Below are positions 62,317 to 64,000 of a DNA stretch of 64,000 nucleotides, in pieces; positions within the stretch are counted from its first letter, which is position 1, and the number at the start of each line of letters is the position of its first letter. Below the pieces are notes generated by a model, which was given only the letters and a program-made list of their open reading frames with translations, did not search any database and was not told where the DNA came from. Source of the DNA: Romboutsia faecis (GTDB taxonomy: Bacteria; Bacillota; Clostridia; Peptostreptococcales; Peptostreptococcaceae); contig NZ_JACRWE010000003.1 of assembly GCF_014323405.1 (NCBI RefSeq), positions 248,001 through 312,000 of the forward strand, in the 5' to 3' direction. Position numbers and translations under genes: made by a program.

Positions 62317-63168
62317 ATGAAGAATTCAAAACTTAAATTTACAGATATATTTGTACTTTTAATAGGTTGTTTCCTAATGTCAATATCAATAAATATGTTT
62401 TTCGACCCTCATGATATAGCACCAGGTGGATTAACTGGTGTATCTATATTAGTAAGTACTTTAACAGGCATACCAATTTGGTTAATAAATATAAGTGTAG
62501 ATATTCCACTATTTTTATTCGCATATAGGATATTAAGTAAGAAGGACTCCTTAAAAACAGTCCTAGGTATAATATTCCTTACAACATCATTAAAAATTAC
62601 AGAAAACTTTTCTAATATTCATATAACAGATGACGTTTTATTATCTGCTATTTCAGGTGCAATAATAATGGGGATTTCTCTTGGTTTAATATTTAGAATA
62701 AATGGTAGTACAGGAGGCACTGATCTAATAGGACTATTAGCTAATAAATTTATGCCTAATCTCAGTGTTCCAATGTTAATGGGATGTGCTGATGCAGTTG
62801 TTGTTATATTTTCAGGTATAGTAAGTAGAAATATTGAAATAGCACTTTATTCTGCAATATCATTATATATAATTGTAAAGGTTAGTGATATTATGGTTGA
62901 AGGTATAAATACATCTAGTTCCTTTACAATAATTTCTGATAAGTATGAAGAGATAGGTCAATCGATTACTGATGAACTAGAAAGAGGTGCTACGATATTA
63001 AAAGGTGAAGGTTTTTATACTAATAAAGAAAAGAATGTTTTATTAGTTGTAGTATCTAAAAAGGAAGTTGTTACTTTAAAGAAATTAGTTAAGAGTATAG
63101 ATGAAAATGCATTTATTATAATAACTGATATATTTGAAGCTTTAGGAGAAGGATTCAAACCTATTTAA
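62317..63168 (+). CDS. YitT-family membrane protein (DUF2179)
   Basis: A 283-residue protein with about five spans and the family motif DPHDIAPGGLTGVSIL, then RINGSTGGTDLIGLL. The C-terminal soluble DUF2179 domain has ERGATILKGEGFYTNKEKNVLLVVVSKKE. Function is unknown across the family. RBS AGGAGG. It diverges from the phosphatase operon. Confidence 0.9.
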   Translation: MKNSKLKFTDIFVLLIGCFLMSISINMFFDPHDIAPGGLTGVSILVSTLTGIPIWLINISVDIPLFLFAYRILSKKDSLKTVLGIIFLTTSLKITENFSNIHITDDVLLSAISGAIIMGISLGLIFRINGSTGGTDLIGLLANKFMPNLSVPMLMGCADAVVVIFSGIVSRNIEIALYSAISLYIIVKVSDIMVEGINTSSSFTIISDKYEEIGQSITDELERGATILKGEGFYTNKEKNVLLVVVSKKEVVTLKKLVKSIDENAFIIITDIFEALGEGFKPI

Positions 63169-63175
63169 TCATAAT

Positions 63176-63218
63176 AAAAGAGCAATACTTAATTTAAAAT
63201 ATAAGTATTGCTCTTTTT
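63176..63218. terminator. Terminator after the YitT gene
   Basis: AAAAGAGCAATACTTA (63177-63192) pairs with TAAGTATTGCTCTTTT (63202-63217). It lies between converging genes; clpB ends 100 bp on. Confidence 0.92.
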
Positions 63219-63320
63219 AGTATGATTTATATTTTTAAAAGATTAGTTAGAAATTTCATTTTTAAATATGAAGTTATGAAAACTATGAGTCTTAAGATAT
63301 TTTTAATATAAATGAATATT

Positions 63321-64000
63321 CTATTTTACTTTAATATCTATGTTGTCTTCTTTACCATCTACTACTATAGTGCACCCATTGTATATAGTGCCAGCTATTA
63401 TCATTCTTGCAATCATAGTCTCTAAAGTATTTCCTATATATCTCTTTAGAGGTCTTGCTCCATAAACTGGATCGTATCCTTCTTTTGCCATGATATCTTT
63501 TGCTGCATCAGTAACTTCAACAGATATATTCTTTTCGTGTAATCTTCTTTTTAAATCACTCATAAATATATCAATTATTCTCTTGATTTCATTTTGAGCA
63601 AGAGGTTTAAACATTATAATATCATCAACCCTGTTTAAAAATTCCGGCTTAAATCTACGCTTCATTTCATTCATTACAAGGTCCTTTGTTTGTTCGCTTA
63701 TATGACCATTCTTAGCTTCTAGAAGATACTTACTACCTATATTTGATGTCATTATTATTAGAGTGTTCTTAAAGTCTACAGTTTTACCTTTATTATCTGT
63801 AAGTCTACCATCATCTAATATTTGTAAAAATAAGTTAAATACATCTTCATGAGCTTTTTCAATCTCATCAAATAAAATTACTGAATATGGAGCTCTTCTT
63901 ACTGCTTCTGTTAATTGCCCACCTTCTTCATAGCCTACATAACCCGGAGGAGGTCCGATAAGTCTAGATACAGCATGTTTTTCCATATATTCAGACATAT
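63321..64000 (-). CDS. clpB: ClpB disaggregase, C-terminal part (cut by window edge)
   Basis: The frame continues past the right edge; the ATG at 63998 is internal to the motif [16 protein letters not shown]. About 225 residues of the second AAA+ module are visible: pore-loop region [21 protein letters not shown], Walker [12 protein letters not shown], sensor-1 TSNIGS, arginine finger FLNRVDDI and sensor-2 GARPLKRYI. The EYMEKH start and [15 protein letters not shown] favour ClpB over ClpC. GPPPGYVG replaces the common GAPPGYVG. Confidence 0.9.
   Translation of the reverse strand, partial: MSEYMEKHAVSRLIGPPPGYVGYEEGGQLTEAVRRAPYSVILFDEIEKAHEDVFNLFLQILDDGRLTDNKGKTVDFKNTLIIMTSNIGSKYLLEAKNGHISEQTKDLVMNEMKRRFKPEFLNRVDDIIMFKPLAQNEIKRIIDIFMSDLKRRLHEKNISVEVTDAAKDIMAKEGYDPVYGARPLKRYIGNTLETMIARMIIAGTIYNGCTIVVDGKEDNIDIKVK

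Overview
The window is a strongly AT-rich chromosomal segment of an endospore-forming, low-GC Firmicute. Gene content points to Peptostreptococcaceae (a Clostridioides/Romboutsia/Paraclostridium-like organism): FabK instead of FabI, a complete fab-acc operon closed by a FabT-type MarR gene, mutS-mutL-miaA-hfq-ynbB in a row, an aksA-acn-icd cluster like that of C. difficile, SpoVS and an H-type small acid-soluble spore protein, LexA beside a tyrosine recombinase, and a sortase-type NPQTG surface protein. Family placement is inference from gene content and order. No rRNA, tRNA, CRISPR or complete mobile element was seen.

Layout. 1-4039: 3' part of a wall-anchored tandem nucleotidase (YfkN-like). 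4240-14227: type II fatty-acid synthesis operon fabH-acpP-fabK-fabD-fabG-fabF-accB-fabZ-accC-accD-accA-marR, with a consensus promoter and FabT-like palindromes at its start. 14382-17403: a second FMN-type FabK-like/NMO enzyme, divergent from a 28-codon membrane microprotein and a YfcC-family carrier; the shared promoter region holds a perfect 20-bp inverted repeat. 17530-25711: HAD phosphatase, a protein of unknown function, then mutS-mutL-miaA-hfq. 25807-32165: GntP-type permease, the YnbB PLP enzyme, then two paralogous BASS-family transporter units. Each BASS unit has its own promoter, an aromatic-codon-rich leader ORF (Tyr-rich in one, Phe-rich in the other), an intrinsic terminator and a second tiny ORF directly before the transporter. 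32583-36743: Re-citrate/homocitrate-type synthase, aconitase and isocitrate dehydrogenase (2-oxoglutarate/glutamate branch). 36795-44307: metallo-hydrolase, four-cluster ferredoxin, TrkAH potassium uptake, and an amino-acid ABC importer behind a T-box whose specifier reads CAC (His). 44338-48839: YhhN-family membrane protein, purine nucleoside phosphorylase, LexA and a tyrosine recombinase, with LexA-box palindromes before three of these genes. 48625-50063: a 1.4-kb gene-free stretch with a 52-bp perfect palindrome. 50064-56288: sporulation genes, small membrane proteins, trmB, a HesB-like protein, an LRR protein with a GNAT acetyltransferase, and an orphan Tn916-type integrase. 56582-64000: CorA, then the operon phosphatase-yhiN-aroH-cmk-plsC-ispH, a YitT-family protein and the 3' part of clpB.

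The most notable material is the pair of BASS units at 28818-31723. Their two leader ORFs and two secondary mini-ORFs are biased to different aromatic amino acids, in step within each unit, which suggests two transporters separately tuned to Tyr- and Phe-related supply. Next in interest are the His T-box importer, the apparent SOS box before a lysoplasmalogenase-like gene, and the divergent palindromic operator with the membrane microprotein.
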